Notes: generated from the letters alone by a model not told the origin. A stretch of 58,762 nt of DNA from Ornithoclostridium sp949298505 (GCA_949298505.1 CASFWW010000046.1:1-58762), one strand, 5' to 3'; positions 35,446 through 45,327 are shown, counted from the first letter of the stretch. Made by a program: numbers and translations.

Positions 35446-36633
35446 TCACGCGTATTTTTTTACCGCTTCTTTCAACGCTTCCGCTTTATCCGTCATTTCC
35501 CACCTGAAACCGCAGTCCTCTCTGCCGAAATGACCGTAATTCGTCGTCTTGGCGAATTGAGGCTTCCTGAGGTCGAGCGTATCTATTATCGCCTGCGGGC
35601 GCATGTCGAAAACTTCGGAGACCGCCTTTGCGATCGCTTCGTCGTCGTACTTGCCGGTGCCGAAAGTGTTGATCTGGACCGCGACGGGTTTTGCTACGCC
35701 GATTGCGTACGCAACGTCCATCTGACATTTGTCAGCCAGACCTGCCGCTACCACGTTCTTGCAGACGTAACGCGCCATATAGCACGCGCTTCTGTCCACC
35801 TTGGTGCTGTCCTTGCCGCTGAACGCGCCGCCGCCGTGGGGACAATATCCGCCGTAGCTGTCCACGATGATCTTCCTGCCGGTCAGTCCGCTGTCGCCGT
35901 GAGGTCCGCCGATGACGAACCTGCCGGTGGGGTTGATAAAGTACTTGGTGTTCCCGTCCGTAAGCTCTGCGGGGATAACTGCGTCTATTACGTGCTTTTT
36001 CACGTCTTTTCTGAGCGTTTCTATATCCACCCCGTCTCTATGCTGAGTGGAGACGACGACCGCCTCTATCCTTGCCACCTTGTCGTCGTGATATTCCACG
36101 GTCACCTGCGCTTTTCCGTCTGGTCTCAGGTAATCTATGATCCCCTGCTTCCTGACTTCGGCAAGCCTTTTCGTAAGCGCGTGCGCATAGGTTATCGCGG
36201 CAGGCATAAGCTGAGGCGTCTCGTTGCAGGCAAAGCCGAAAACCATGCCCTGATCGCCCGCGCCTATCTTGTCGTAATCGTCGCCGGTGACCTTGCTTTC
36301 CACGCTGCTGTCCACGCCCATAGCGATGTCTGCGGACTGTTTGTCCAGCCTGACCATCACCTCGCACGTGTTGCCGTCAAAGCCTTTTTCCTCGTCGTCG
36401 TAACCAATTCCGAGCACGGTGTCTCTCGCGATCTTTTCGTAATCGACATTGGCGGAAGAAGTGATCTCTCCCGTGATAAGCGCAAAACCGGTATTGCAGC
36501 AGGTCTCCACCGCAACGCGGCTCATCGGATCCTGCGCGAGGAGCGCGTCCAGGATGCTGTCGGATATCTTGTCGCAGACCTTGTCGGGATGTCCTTCGGT
36601 CACGCTTTCGCTTGTAAACAATCTCTTTTTCAT
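35446..36633 (-). CDS. metK: S-adenosylmethionine synthetase
   Basis: 395 aa. Makes SAM from ATP and methionine. SVTEGHPDKVCDKISDSILD with the ATP-site His, GAGDQGMVFGFACNET, GGGAFSGKDSTKVDRSA and DCGFRWE near the C-terminus are all family signatures. Shine-Dalgarno CGGAGAA directly after the T tract of the riboswitch terminator. Expression is controlled by the SAM-I riboswitch at 36686-36782. Confidence 0.98.
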   Translation of the reverse strand: MKKRLFTSESVTEGHPDKVCDKISDSILDALLAQDPMSRVAVETCCNTGFALITGEITSSANVDYEKIARDTVLGIGYDDEEKGFDGNTCEVMVRLDKQSADIAMGVDSSVESKVTGDDYDKIGAGDQGMVFGFACNETPQLMPAAITYAHALTKRLAEVRKQGIIDYLRPDGKAQVTVEYHDDKVARIEAVVVSTQHRDGVDIETLRKDVKKHVIDAVIPAELTDGNTKYFINPTGRFVIGGPHGDSGLTGRKIIVDSYGGYCPHGGGAFSGKDSTKVDRSACYMARYVCKNVVAAGLADKCQMDVAYAIGVAKPVAVQINTFGTGKYDDEAIAKAVSEVFDMRPQAIIDTLDLRKPQFAKTTNYGHFGREDCGFRWEMTDKAEALKEAVKKYA

Positions 36634-36644
36634 ATGTTTCTCCG

Positions 36645-36680
36645 TAAAAATTTGCGGCGCTCAAAAGACAGCGCCGCAAA
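36645..36680 (-). terminator. riboswitch expression-platform terminator of metK
   Basis: TTTGCGGCGC / GCGCCGCAAA perfect 10-bp stem on the minus strand followed by five T, between the SAM-I aptamer and metK. Confidence 0.92.
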
Positions 36681-36685
36681 CGGTA

Positions 36686-36782
36686 ATTCTATCTTTCAAG
36701 TAATCTTGCGGAATTTAGCACCCGCCATAGTCGGGTTGCTGTGCGATCGCAGGGTCCGTCCCTCCCGCACTCTTCATAGAAT
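36686..36782 (-). promoter_or_regulatory. SAM-I (S-box) riboswitch
   Basis: P1 ATTCTAT / ATAGAAT closes the aptamer. Inside are GAAGAGTGCGGGAGGGAC, GGACCC, the kink-turn-type CAGCAACC, GGTGCTAAATTCC and the final GAAAGATAG, all in S-box order. A terminator follows, so SAM should shut off metK. It begins only about 26 nt after the rpoC stop, with no strong -35 box in between. Confidence 0.93.
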
Positions 36783-36808
36783 ACGATTTTATTCAGTTGT
36801 GTTTGTCG

Positions 36809-39800
36809 TCAGTTGTCGATCTCGTCTTCTGCCGCGAACTTGCCGGAGATGTCCTCTTCGACGATGTTGCTTCCGACGGAATTCTGCGGAACGGCTACGA
36901 TGTTGCGATACAGCTTCATGCCGGTACCTGCGGGGATCAGCTTGCCGAGGATGACGTTCTCCTTGAGTCCTCTGAGGTGATCGACCTTGTTCTTGATCGC
37001 CGCATCCGTGAGCACTCTCGCCGTCTCCTGGAAGGACGCCGCAGACAGGAAGGATTCGCTTGCGAGAGCCGCCTTGGTGATACCGAGGAGGGTACGCTTT
37101 GCGGTTGCCGGTCTGCCGCCCGCTTCGAGGGTCTTTTCGTTTTCTTCTTCATAGGTGAAGATGTCGACGTATTCGCCCGGGAGCATGTTGGTGTCGCCCT
37201 GAGACTCTATCTTGACGTTTCTCAGCATCTGTCTGATGATGACTTCTGTGTGCTTGTCGTTGATCTCGACGCCTGCGCTGCGGTATGCGGACTGAACTTC
37301 CTTGATCAGGTAGTCCTGAGCGCCCTTTACGCCCTTGGTGCGCAGAATGTCCTGCGGATAGATGCTACCCTGAGTGATCGGGTCGCCCGCTTCGATCCTG
37401 TCGCCGCTCTTGACAATGATCTTCTGATTGAAGCTGAGCTTGTATTCTTCCGCTTCGCTTCCGTCATCGGGAGTAACGGTGACCGTCTTCTTGTCGTCGG
37501 ACACGGTGACGGTACCAGTCTTTTCTGATACGAGAGCAAGACCCTTGGGCTTGCGCGCTTCGAACAATTCTTCGACACGCGGGAGACCCTGTGTGATGTC
37601 TTCGCTGACCGCAACGCCGCCGGTATGGAACGTTCTCATCGTGAGCTGAGTACCAGGCTCGCCGATTGACTGCGCCGCGATGACGCCGACCGCTTCGCCC
37701 AGTTTGACCGGGTTGCCGGAAGCCATGTTCTTGCCGTAGCACTTTGCGCATACGCCGTGCTTGGTACGGCAGGTCAGCACGCTTCTGATCCTGACCGCGG
37801 TGACTCCTGCGTCTTCGATCGCCTTAGCCATATCTCCGCTGATCATGGTATCCTTGGGACAGATCACCTCGCCCGTTTCGGGATTTACGATGTCGTCCAT
37901 GCAGTATCTGCCGTCGATGCGGTCTCTGAGCGGTTCGAGTCCGGGGATAGCCGTGACTACGACGCCCTTGGTATCTCCGCAGTCCTGCTCGTTGACGATG
38001 ATCGCCTGCGAGATGTCGACGAGACGTCTGGTAAGGTAACCGGAGTCCGCCGTCTTAAGCGCGGTATCCGCAAGACCTTTACGACCGCCGTGCGAAGAAA
38101 TGAAGTATTCGAGGACGGTAAGACCTTCACGGTAGTTAGCCTTGACAGGAAGCTCGATGACTTTACCTGACGGGTCGCGGACAAGACCTCTCATACCGCA
38201 CAGCTGCGATATCTGGTTCTTGTTACCACGCGCACCTGAGTTCGCCATCATCCAGATCGGGTTGAACTCTCCGAGGAAGTCCTCGCTCTTTTCGTCGAAC
38301 AGAAGGTTGTTGACTTCGTCCTTCGCGTCCTGCCACAGCTTGACTATCTGGCGGTATCTGTCTTCTTCGGTCAGACGGCCTCTCTTGTACTGCTTTTCAA
38401 TGCTGAGCACGTTTTCTTCTGCCTTCTTTATGATCTCACCCTTCTTGTCGGGGATGTGCATATCGAAGATGGACGCCGTGACCGCGCCGATCGTGGAGTA
38501 CTTGTAGCCCTGCGCCTTGATCTTGTCAAGGACGATCGAAGTTTCTGTCGCGCCTTTATACTTGAAGCAGTGATCGACGATCTGAGACAGCTGTTTCTTG
38601 CCGACGAGGAAGTCGATCTCAAGGTCGAGCTGCTGTTCGGGAGTCTCTCTCGGCACGAAATGCAGATCCTGCGGTATAGCCTGGTTGAAGATGACTCTGC
38701 CTATCGTAGTGTGCAGATTCTTGCGATACTTCACGCCGTCGATCTCTTTCTCCACGCGGATGTAGACCTGAGACTGAAGATCGATCTGCTTAAGCTGATA
38801 AGCCATCATCGCTTCAGCGGAATTTCTGAAGTATCTGCCTTCTCCGAGTCCGCCCGGCTTGATCATGGTCAGATAGTAAGAACCGATGACCATATCCTGA
38901 GTCGGCGAAACGATAGGTTTGCCGTCGCTGAGCTTGAGTATGTTGTTGGTGGAAAGCATGAGGAATCTCGCCTCTGCTCTCGCCTCTATCGAAAGCGGAA
39001 CGTGAACAGCCATCTGGTCGCCGTCGAAGTCCGCGTTGAACGCGCCGCAGACGAGCGGATGCAGCTTGATAGCTCTGCCTTCGACGAGCACCGGCTCGAA
39101 CGCCTGAATACCCAGTCTGTGAAGTGTAGGAGCACGGTTGAGGAGCACAGGATGGTCTTTGATGACCTCTTCGAGGATATCCCATACCGCGACGTCCTTC
39201 GCCTTTTCTATCACGCGTTTAGCGTTCTTGATATTCTGACACTTGCCGCTGTCGACAAGCTTTTTGATGACGAACGGCTTGAACAGTTCGAGCGCCATCT
39301 CCTTGGGGATACCGCACTGGTACATCTTGAGTTCAGGACCAACGACGATGACCGAACGTCCGGAATAGTCGACACGCTTGCCTAGAAGGTTCTGACGGAA
39401 ACGTCCCTGCTTACCTCTGAGCATCGCGGTCAGAGACTTGAGCTCTCTGTTGCCGGGTCCTACGACCGCCTTTCCCCTTCTGCCGTTTTCGATGAGGGAG
39501 TCGACCGCTTCCTGAAGCATTCTCTTCTCGTTTCTGACGATGATGTCGGGAGCGCCCAGGTCGAGCAGCTTCTTCAGACGGTTGTTACGGTTGATGACTC
39601 TCCTGTAAAGATCGTTGAGGTCGCTGGTAGCGTATCTGCCGCCGTCGAGCGGGACCATAGGTCTGAGTTCGGGCGGAAGTACGGGAAGCACGTCGAGGAT
39701 CATCCATTCGGGACGGGTGTTGCCCGTGCGGAAAGCTTCGATGACTTCGAGTCTCTTGACAGCCTTGAGCTTGCGCTGGCTTGAAGTGGTGTCAATGATC

Positions 39801-40381
39801 TTCTTGAGCTCTTCTGCTTCTTTGTCAAGATCTATCTCCGCAAGGAGTTCCTTGATCGCTTCTGCGCCCATTCCGACGCGGAAGTTTCCTGCGCCGTAAG
39901 TTTCGATCGCGTCGCGGTATTCCTTGTCGTCAATGATCTGCTTCTTGACAAAATTTGTCGCGCCCGGGTCGATTACGATATACTTTATGAAGTACAGCAC
40001 CATCTCGACGTCTCTCGGAGACATGTCGAGCGCAAGGCTTATTCTGGACGGCACGCCCTTGAAATACCAGATGTGGGAAACGGGGGAAGCAAGTTCGATA
40101 TGTCCCATCCTCTCACGTCTGACCTTTGCGCGGGTGACTTCGACGCCGCACTTGTCGCAGATGACGCCTTTATATCTGATTCTCTTATATTTACCGCAGT
40201 GGCACTCCCAGTCCTTGGTAGGTCCGAATATTCTCTCGCAGAACAGACCGTCCTTTTCTGGTTTCTGGGTCCTGTAATTTATAGTTTCGGGTTTGGTCAC
40301 CTCGCCGTGCGACCAGGATCTGATCTTTTCGGGAGACGCCACGCCTATTTGTATCGAGTCGAAATTGTTTACTTCTGACAT
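36809..40381 (-). CDS. rpoC: RNA polymerase subunit beta'
   Basis: 1190 aa. N-terminal zinc-binding region CHCGKYKRIRYKGVICDKCG, catalytic loop NADFDGDQMAVHVP with the three Mg-binding Asp, bridge/trigger helices around GARGNKNQISQL, and a second Cys cluster CRTKHGVCAKCYG. Starts 12 nt after rpoB behind AAGGAGG. No terminator is seen directly after it except the metK riboswitch terminator. Confidence 0.99.
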   Translation of the reverse strand: MSEVNNFDSIQIGVASPEKIRSWSHGEVTKPETINYRTQKPEKDGLFCERIFGPTKDWECHCGKYKRIRYKGVICDKCGVEVTRAKVRRERMGHIELASPVSHIWYFKGVPSRISLALDMSPRDVEMVLYFIKYIVIDPGATNFVKKQIIDDKEYRDAIETYGAGNFRVGMGAEAIKELLAEIDLDKEAEELKKIIDTTSSQRKLKAVKRLEVIEAFRTGNTRPEWMILDVLPVLPPELRPMVPLDGGRYATSDLNDLYRRVINRNNRLKKLLDLGAPDIIVRNEKRMLQEAVDSLIENGRRGKAVVGPGNRELKSLTAMLRGKQGRFRQNLLGKRVDYSGRSVIVVGPELKMYQCGIPKEMALELFKPFVIKKLVDSGKCQNIKNAKRVIEKAKDVAVWDILEEVIKDHPVLLNRAPTLHRLGIQAFEPVLVEGRAIKLHPLVCGAFNADFDGDQMAVHVPLSIEARAEARFLMLSTNNILKLSDGKPIVSPTQDMVIGSYYLTMIKPGGLGEGRYFRNSAEAMMAYQLKQIDLQSQVYIRVEKEIDGVKYRKNLHTTIGRVIFNQAIPQDLHFVPRETPEQQLDLEIDFLVGKKQLSQIVDHCFKYKGATETSIVLDKIKAQGYKYSTIGAVTASIFDMHIPDKKGEIIKKAEENVLSIEKQYKRGRLTEEDRYRQIVKLWQDAKDEVNNLLFDEKSEDFLGEFNPIWMMANSGARGNKNQISQLCGMRGLVRDPSGKVIELPVKANYREGLTVLEYFISSHGGRKGLADTALKTADSGYLTRRLVDISQAIIVNEQDCGDTKGVVVTAIPGLEPLRDRIDGRYCMDDIVNPETGEVICPKDTMISGDMAKAIEDAGVTAVRIRSVLTCRTKHGVCAKCYGKNMASGNPVKLGEAVGVIAAQSIGEPGTQLTMRTFHTGGVAVSEDITQGLPRVEELFEARKPKGLALVSEKTGTVTVSDDKKTVTVTPDDGSEAEEYKLSFNQKIIVKSGDRIEAGDPITQGSIYPQDILRTKGVKGAQDYLIKEVQSAYRSAGVEINDKHTEVIIRQMLRNVKIESQGDTNMLPGEYVDIFTYEEENEKTLEAGGRPATAKRTLLGITKAALASESFLSAASFQETARVLTDAAIKNKVDHLRGLKENVILGKLIPAGTGMKLYRNIVAVPQNSVGSNIVEEDISGKFAAEDEIDN

Positions 40382-40393
40382 ACTGCTACCTCC

Positions 40394-43300
40394 TTATTCG
40401 TTGTCGTCGTCAGACGAATTGAACAGATCGCCGTCGTCGCCGTCGCCCATATCGTCGAACAGGCTGGCTTCGCCGAACATATCGGACTGATCTCCGAGAC
40501 CGAAGACGTCCTCTTCTTCTCCGGACGACAAATCGAATGCGTCGACCTCGTCGAGCTCCTGCTCTTTTTCGGGAACGTAATCGATATCCTCGTCCACGTT
40601 CTCTCTGAGACCGATCTCTTCCTTGTTTTCGTTGAGCACTTTGACGTCGAGCGCGAGACCCTGGAACTCTTTGATGAGGACCTTGAAGGACTCAGGCGTG
40701 CCCGGTTCGCTGATCGTGCTGCCCTTTACTATCGACTCGTAAGTCTTGACACGTCCCACGACGTCGTCCGACTTGACGGTAAGAATCTCCTGAAGGATAT
40801 GCGACGCGCCGTAAGCTTCGAGCGCCCACACTTCCATTTCACCGAATCTCTGTCCGCCGAACTGCGCTTTACCGCCGAGAGGCTGCTGCGTGACAAGGCT
40901 GTACGGACCGGTCGAACGCGCGTGGATCTTGTCGTCGACCAGGTGGATCAGCTTGAGCATATACATGTAGCCGACCGTGACCGGGTTTTCGAACTTCTCG
41001 CCCGTTCTGCCGTCGAACAGTTCCATCTTGCCGCTTGCCGGCAGGTTGTTCTCAGCGAACAGTTCCTTGATGTCAGACTCTTTCGCGCCGTCGAAGACGG
41101 GAGTGGCGATCTTCCAGTCAAGCAGTTTCGCTACGAAACCGAGGTGGACTTCAAAGACCTGACCTATATTCATACGCGAAGGAACGCCCATCGGGTTCAG
41201 CACTATCTGAAGCGGAGTGCCGTCTGCCATGAAAGGCATATCTTCTTTGGGGAGAACTCTTGAAACGACGCCCTTGTTACCGTGACGTCCTGCCATCTTG
41301 TCGCCCACGCCGAGCTTACGCTTCTGCGCGATATAGACTCTGACGACCTTGGTAACGCCCGGGGGCAGCTCGTCCTTGTTCTCTCTGGTGAACACTTTTA
41401 CGTCCACGACGATACCGCTCTGTCCGTGAGGAACTTTGAGCGACGTGTCTCTGACTTCTCTCGCCTTTTCGCCGAAGATCGCTCTCAGGAGTCTCTCTTC
41501 GGGGGTCAGCTCGGTCTCGCCCTTCGGGGTGACTCTTCCGACCAGGATGTCGCCGCTGTGAACTTCAGCGCCGACCATGATGATGCCGTCGTCGTCGAGG
41601 TACTTGAGCGCGTCGTCGCCCAGGTTGGGGATGTCGCGGGTGATCTGCTCTTCGCCGAGCCTTGTGTCACGGCTCTCTATTTCGTATTCTTCTATATGGA
41701 TAGAAGTAAACACGTCGTCCTTAACAAGCTCTTCGCTGATCAGGATAGCGTCCTCGTAGTTGTAACCTTCCCAGCTCATGTATCCGATCAGGATGTTTCT
41801 GCCCAGGGAAAGTTCGCCGTTGTCGGTGGAAGGACCGTCTGCAAGGACCATGCCCTTGACGACCTTCTGACCCACGTTGACGATGGGTTTCTGATTGATG
41901 CAGGTGCCGTTGTTGGACCTCTCGAATTTCTGGAGTTTGTAGACGTCCACGTCCCCGTCGCCTCTTTCGACGACGATCTTCGTCGCGTCCATGCTCTTTA
42001 CGAAACCGTCGTTCTTGGCAATGACCATAACGCCGGAGTCGTAAGCGATCTTGTGTTCCATGCCGGTGGCGATGATAGGAGCCTGCGGGCGCAGGAGCGG
42101 AACTGCCTGACGCTGCATGTTGGAACCCATCAGCGCACGCGACGTGTCGTCGTTCTCGAGGAACGGAACGAGCGAAGCGGCAACAGATACAAGCTGCTTG
42201 GGCGAAACGTCCATGTAGTCCACGGTACGCTTGTCCACCGCGCGGATGTCCTCTCTGATACGGCAGGTCACGCGGTCTTCGACAAATCTGCTGTTTTCGT
42301 CGAGCGGGGTGTTAGCCTGAGCTACGACGTACTTGTCTTCTTCGTCCGCCTGCAGGTAATCGACGTGATCGGTGACCACGATATCGACGATCTCGCCGTT
42401 TTCGTCGTACTTTCTCTCCACCTTGCGGTAAGGCGCCTCGATGAAGCCGTACTCGTTGACTCTCGCATATGTTGCGAGCGAGGAGATAAGACCGATGTTC
42501 TGACCTTCGGGGGTCTCGATCGGGCATAGACGACCGTAGTGAGAATAGTTGACGTCACGCACTTCGAAGCTTGCGCGTTCTCTGTTCAGACCGCCGGGCC
42601 CCAGCGCGGACAGCTTTCTCTTGTGAGTAAGCTCGGCTATCGGGTTGTGGTGATCCATGAACTGCGACAGCTGAGAACTTCCGAAGAATTCTTTTATGAC
42701 GCTGGTCACGGGCTTTATGTTGATGAAGGACTGCGCCTTGTGTTCGCCCGCGTCCTGCGTGATGGACATACGCTCCTTGATGACTCTGTCCAGTCTCGCC
42801 ATACCTATGCGCAGCTGATTCTGGAGCAGTTCGCCGACAGACCTGACTCTGCGGTTTGCGAGGTGGTCGATGTTGTCGGTCACGCCGAAACCGTGCACGA
42901 GACCCAGGTTATAGCATACGGACGAAATGATATCGTCGATCGTCACGTGCTTGATCACAAGGTTGTCCTTGTCGGACCTGACGAGCGCTCTGAATTCATC
43001 GTCGGACATATTCTGCTCTTCCTTGATCTTGAGCAGGTTCCTGAGTTCGGGCAGATAGACCTTCTCGAGTATGCCGAGCGCCTTTACTTCTTCCGCCGTC
43101 CAGCCGAGGTATGCCGCCATATCGACGGTGTTGTTGCCGGTCAGTTTGAACTCGCCGCCTTCGGGAGTTGCGATATAAGCGACGTTGACGCCCGCGTTCT
43201 GGATCTCAACCGCCTTTTCGGGAGAAACGACTTCTCCTGCGGTCGCGAGAACTTCGCCGTCCTCGGTCACGATGTCCTTGGTGAGTTTCTGGTTCTCGAG

Positions 43301-44161
43301 CCTGGTGGCAAGCGCGAGCTTCTTGTTGACCTTGTATCTGCCGACGCGCATAAGATCGTACTTACGCGAATCGTAGAAAGTGCTTCTGATAAGTTGGGTC
43401 ACGCCGTCCATCGTCGGGATCTCGCCCGGCTTCATCTTTCTGTAAAGTTCGATCTTGGCGTCGTCCTCGTTTTTAGCGTTGCCGTCCTTCGCAATGGTCG
43501 CTTTGAGCATTTCCTCTTCGCCGAAAAGCTGATAGAGTTGCTCGTCGCTGCCGAAGCCGAGAGCACGCATAAGTACGCTTGCGGTGACCTTGCGGGTGCG
43601 GTCTACACTGACCCACAGTATGCCGTTGGCGTCCTGCTTGAACTCAAGCCACGCGCCTCTGTTGGGCATAACGGTCGTCTCGTATCTCGGGGTGCCCGAT
43701 CTGTCGAGAGTGAACGTGCTGTAAACGCCCGGACTTCTGACAAGCTGGCTGACGATGACTCTCTCCGCGCCGTTGATGATGAAGCTGCCGTTCTCGGTCA
43801 TCAGCGGGAAATCGCCCATGAAGACCTCTTCAACGGTGGCTTCGCCGGTGTCGTTGTGAACGAGTCTTACCTTTACCTTGAGCGGCAAAGCGTAAGTAGC
43901 GTCGCGGTCCTTGCACTCCTTGATGTCGTACTTTGGCTTTCCTTCAAGCGTAAATCCGAGGAACTGGAGTTCCATTCTTCCCGCAAAGTCCACGACGGGC
44001 GAAAAATCGTCGAGAACTTCCTGGATGCCTTCGGTTATGAACTGCTTGTAGGAGTCCTTTTGCAAAGCGATCAGATACGGAATGTCGAGAGTGTCTTTGA
44101 TCGTAGCAAAGCTCAGTCTTTCGGTATTGCCGTACTTAACCTTGTGAATGTGTTGAGGCAT
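40394..44161 (-). CDS. rpoB: RNA polymerase subunit beta
   Basis: 1255 aa. Rifampicin region GSSQLSQFMDHHNPIAELTHKRKLSALGPGGL is wild type in its key residues, GDKMAGRHGNKGVVS is the active-site region, and MEVWALEAYGA lies near the C-terminus. The tail (about residues 1190-1255) is very acidic, rich in Asp/Glu. Preceded by a perfect consensus promoter and a leader of about 135 nt with AAGGAGG. rplJL does not lie upstream; it is about 25 kb away. Confidence 0.99.
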   Translation of the reverse strand: MPQHIHKVKYGNTERLSFATIKDTLDIPYLIALQKDSYKQFITEGIQEVLDDFSPVVDFAGRMELQFLGFTLEGKPKYDIKECKDRDATYALPLKVKVRLVHNDTGEATVEEVFMGDFPLMTENGSFIINGAERVIVSQLVRSPGVYSTFTLDRSGTPRYETTVMPNRGAWLEFKQDANGILWVSVDRTRKVTASVLMRALGFGSDEQLYQLFGEEEMLKATIAKDGNAKNEDDAKIELYRKMKPGEIPTMDGVTQLIRSTFYDSRKYDLMRVGRYKVNKKLALATRLENQKLTKDIVTEDGEVLATAGEVVSPEKAVEIQNAGVNVAYIATPEGGEFKLTGNNTVDMAAYLGWTAEEVKALGILEKVYLPELRNLLKIKEEQNMSDDEFRALVRSDKDNLVIKHVTIDDIISSVCYNLGLVHGFGVTDNIDHLANRRVRSVGELLQNQLRIGMARLDRVIKERMSITQDAGEHKAQSFINIKPVTSVIKEFFGSSQLSQFMDHHNPIAELTHKRKLSALGPGGLNRERASFEVRDVNYSHYGRLCPIETPEGQNIGLISSLATYARVNEYGFIEAPYRKVERKYDENGEIVDIVVTDHVDYLQADEEDKYVVAQANTPLDENSRFVEDRVTCRIREDIRAVDKRTVDYMDVSPKQLVSVAASLVPFLENDDTSRALMGSNMQRQAVPLLRPQAPIIATGMEHKIAYDSGVMVIAKNDGFVKSMDATKIVVERGDGDVDVYKLQKFERSNNGTCINQKPIVNVGQKVVKGMVLADGPSTDNGELSLGRNILIGYMSWEGYNYEDAILISEELVKDDVFTSIHIEEYEIESRDTRLGEEQITRDIPNLGDDALKYLDDDGIIMVGAEVHSGDILVGRVTPKGETELTPEERLLRAIFGEKAREVRDTSLKVPHGQSGIVVDVKVFTRENKDELPPGVTKVVRVYIAQKRKLGVGDKMAGRHGNKGVVSRVLPKEDMPFMADGTPLQIVLNPMGVPSRMNIGQVFEVHLGFVAKLLDWKIATPVFDGAKESDIKELFAENNLPASGKMELFDGRTGEKFENPVTVGYMYMLKLIHLVDDKIHARSTGPYSLVTQQPLGGKAQFGGQRFGEMEVWALEAYGASHILQEILTVKSDDVVGRVKTYESIVKGSTISEPGTPESFKVLIKEFQGLALDVKVLNENKEEIGLRENVDEDIDYVPEKEQELDEVDAFDLSSGEEEDVFGLGDQSDMFGEASLFDDMGDGDDGDLFNSSDDDNE

Positions 44162-44301
44162 TATAAACCCTCCTTAAAATTTTTCCGACTGAAACGCGCG
44201 TATATAAAAACGCGAAAATTTCCCCTTACCCGACATCTCTTCTTTTCCGTCGGCGAGGATTAAATGCTATTTTCTCATTTTACATACTAACGCAAATATA
44301 C

Positions 44302-44330
44302 ATTATAAGGAAAACTTCCAACCGTGTCAA
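44302..44330 (-). promoter_or_regulatory. rpoBC promoter, perfect consensus
   Basis: Minus strand TTGACA (44325-44330), 17 nt, TATAAT (44302-44307). Explains how rpoBC can work without rplJL upstream. Confidence 0.95.
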
Positions 44331-44462
44331 CGGTTTTTAAGAAAATTTATATAGAAATTTTTTATAAGCGTTTCTACTGTCTTATTATATACTTCCCGTT
44401 TCTTCTTGTCAATAACCGATTCAAAAACCGATTCAAAACCAAGCCTCAGATAAAGTCCTTTG

Positions 44463-44499
44463 CAAAAAAATTGCGCCGCGCTTCTGTGCGCGGCACAAT
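44463..44499 (-). terminator. terminator after the 182-aa protein gene
   Basis: Minus strand stem TTGTGCCGCGC / GCGCGGCGCAA (11 bp) with a 6-nt loop and seven T. Confidence 0.92.
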
Positions 44500-44529
44500 A
44501 AGGTTTTAATTTAAACGTATCCTCTCACG

Positions 44530-45078
44530 TCAGGCGCCGTATCTTTCTGCGTAATAAGAAGCCAGAAGATCGTATATTACTGCGTCAACCTCCTTTTCGT
44601 CCACGGAATGAATCACCATAAACCTGTCGTGCGCCGTCCCGTCGCGGTCGGTCACGACAGTCACGTCCCCGTAAACTTTCTCCGAATCCATATAGTTAAA
44701 CACCTTACTGTCAGAGATTTCTTCAGACCTGCCGCCTTCTCCGCCGTCAAACCTGTTTGCCCAGACCTCGTAGACCTCTATAAAAATCTGCTTTCCGTCC
44801 ACGTCGGCATTGAAGGTCGCGACGTTTCCCACGTCTATAAGTCCGTAAAGAGCGCTGTAATATTTTTCGTTGCCGGGCAATCTTACCCACGAAGAAATAT
44901 GACTGCTCTTATCGGGTCCGGTAGCTCCTACCTTGTACAAACTTGAGATGTCAGCCTTATTTTCGGGATTCTTCAACCAGTTATCCGCGACAAAATAATT
45001 TATCGCGAACACGTTGGCGACGACCATAACGACTACAAGAGCTATCAATAAAGTATAAACCGTGATTTTCTTTTTCAT
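44530..45078 (-). CDS. uncharacterised exported or membrane-anchored protein
   Basis: 182 aa. MKKK and a long hydrophobic segment (residues 7-30) give a signal anchor. The outside domain is hydrophilic with mixed alpha/beta character, including VTVVTDRDGTAHDRFMVIH near residue 140. No lipobox. I do not recognise a family. It is the second gene of a two-gene unit, 13 nt after a 36-aa membrane peptide, and ends in a strong terminator. Confidence 0.75.
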   Translation of the reverse strand: MKKKITVYTLLIALVVVMVVANVFAINYFVADNWLKNPENKADISSLYKVGATGPDKSSHISSWVRLPGNEKYYSALYGLIDVGNVATFNADVDGKQIFIEVYEVWANRFDGGEGGRSEEISDSKVFNYMDSEKVYGDVTVVTDRDGTAHDRFMVIHSVDEKEVDAVIYDLLASYYAERYGA

Positions 45079-45091
45079 GATCCGTCACTTC

Positions 45092-45202
45092 TCACACCGT
45101 CAGTACCGTCAGAAGGAATAATACGACCGCAGATACCAGAAGCACCGCACTCACTGTCAGACACGTTATCACAAACGTCTTGGAAATTTTTTCGTTTTTC
45201 AT
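45092..45202 (-). CDS. 36-aa single-span membrane peptide
   Basis: MKNEKISKTF is followed by about 26 hydrophobic residues ending VLTV, a single predicted membrane helix with a positive N-terminus. Translation signals are excellent: GGAGGGG, 6 nt, ATG, and a promoter TTGACT-17-TAATAT lies upstream. It precedes the 182-aa anchored protein by 13 nt, so the two may act together. The function is unknown. Confidence 0.7.
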   Translation of the reverse strand: MKNEKISKTFVITCLTVSAVLLVSAVVLFLLTVLTV

Positions 45203-45265
45203 GTTTTTCCCCTCCTTAATGCAACAATCTTTTGGTTTTTATAAATAACACCCTTCTGCGACTGT

Positions 45266-45294
45266 ATATTATCGTATGTTAAAACATTAGTCAA
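45266..45294 (-). promoter_or_regulatory. promoter of the 36-aa/182-aa gene pair
   Basis: Minus strand TTGACT (45289-45294), 17 nt, TAATAT (45266-45271), leader about 55 nt with GGAGGGG. Confidence 0.8.
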
Positions 45295-45327
45295 TACCCC
45301 TTTTTTACGCGCACTTAAGAATGGGGA

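Noticed and set aside
35440..36954. Long open frames antisense to metK, rpoB, rpoC, secA and recD2.
   Set aside because: They mirror the codon pattern of the conserved genes on the other strand, have no matching translation signals and resemble no protein.
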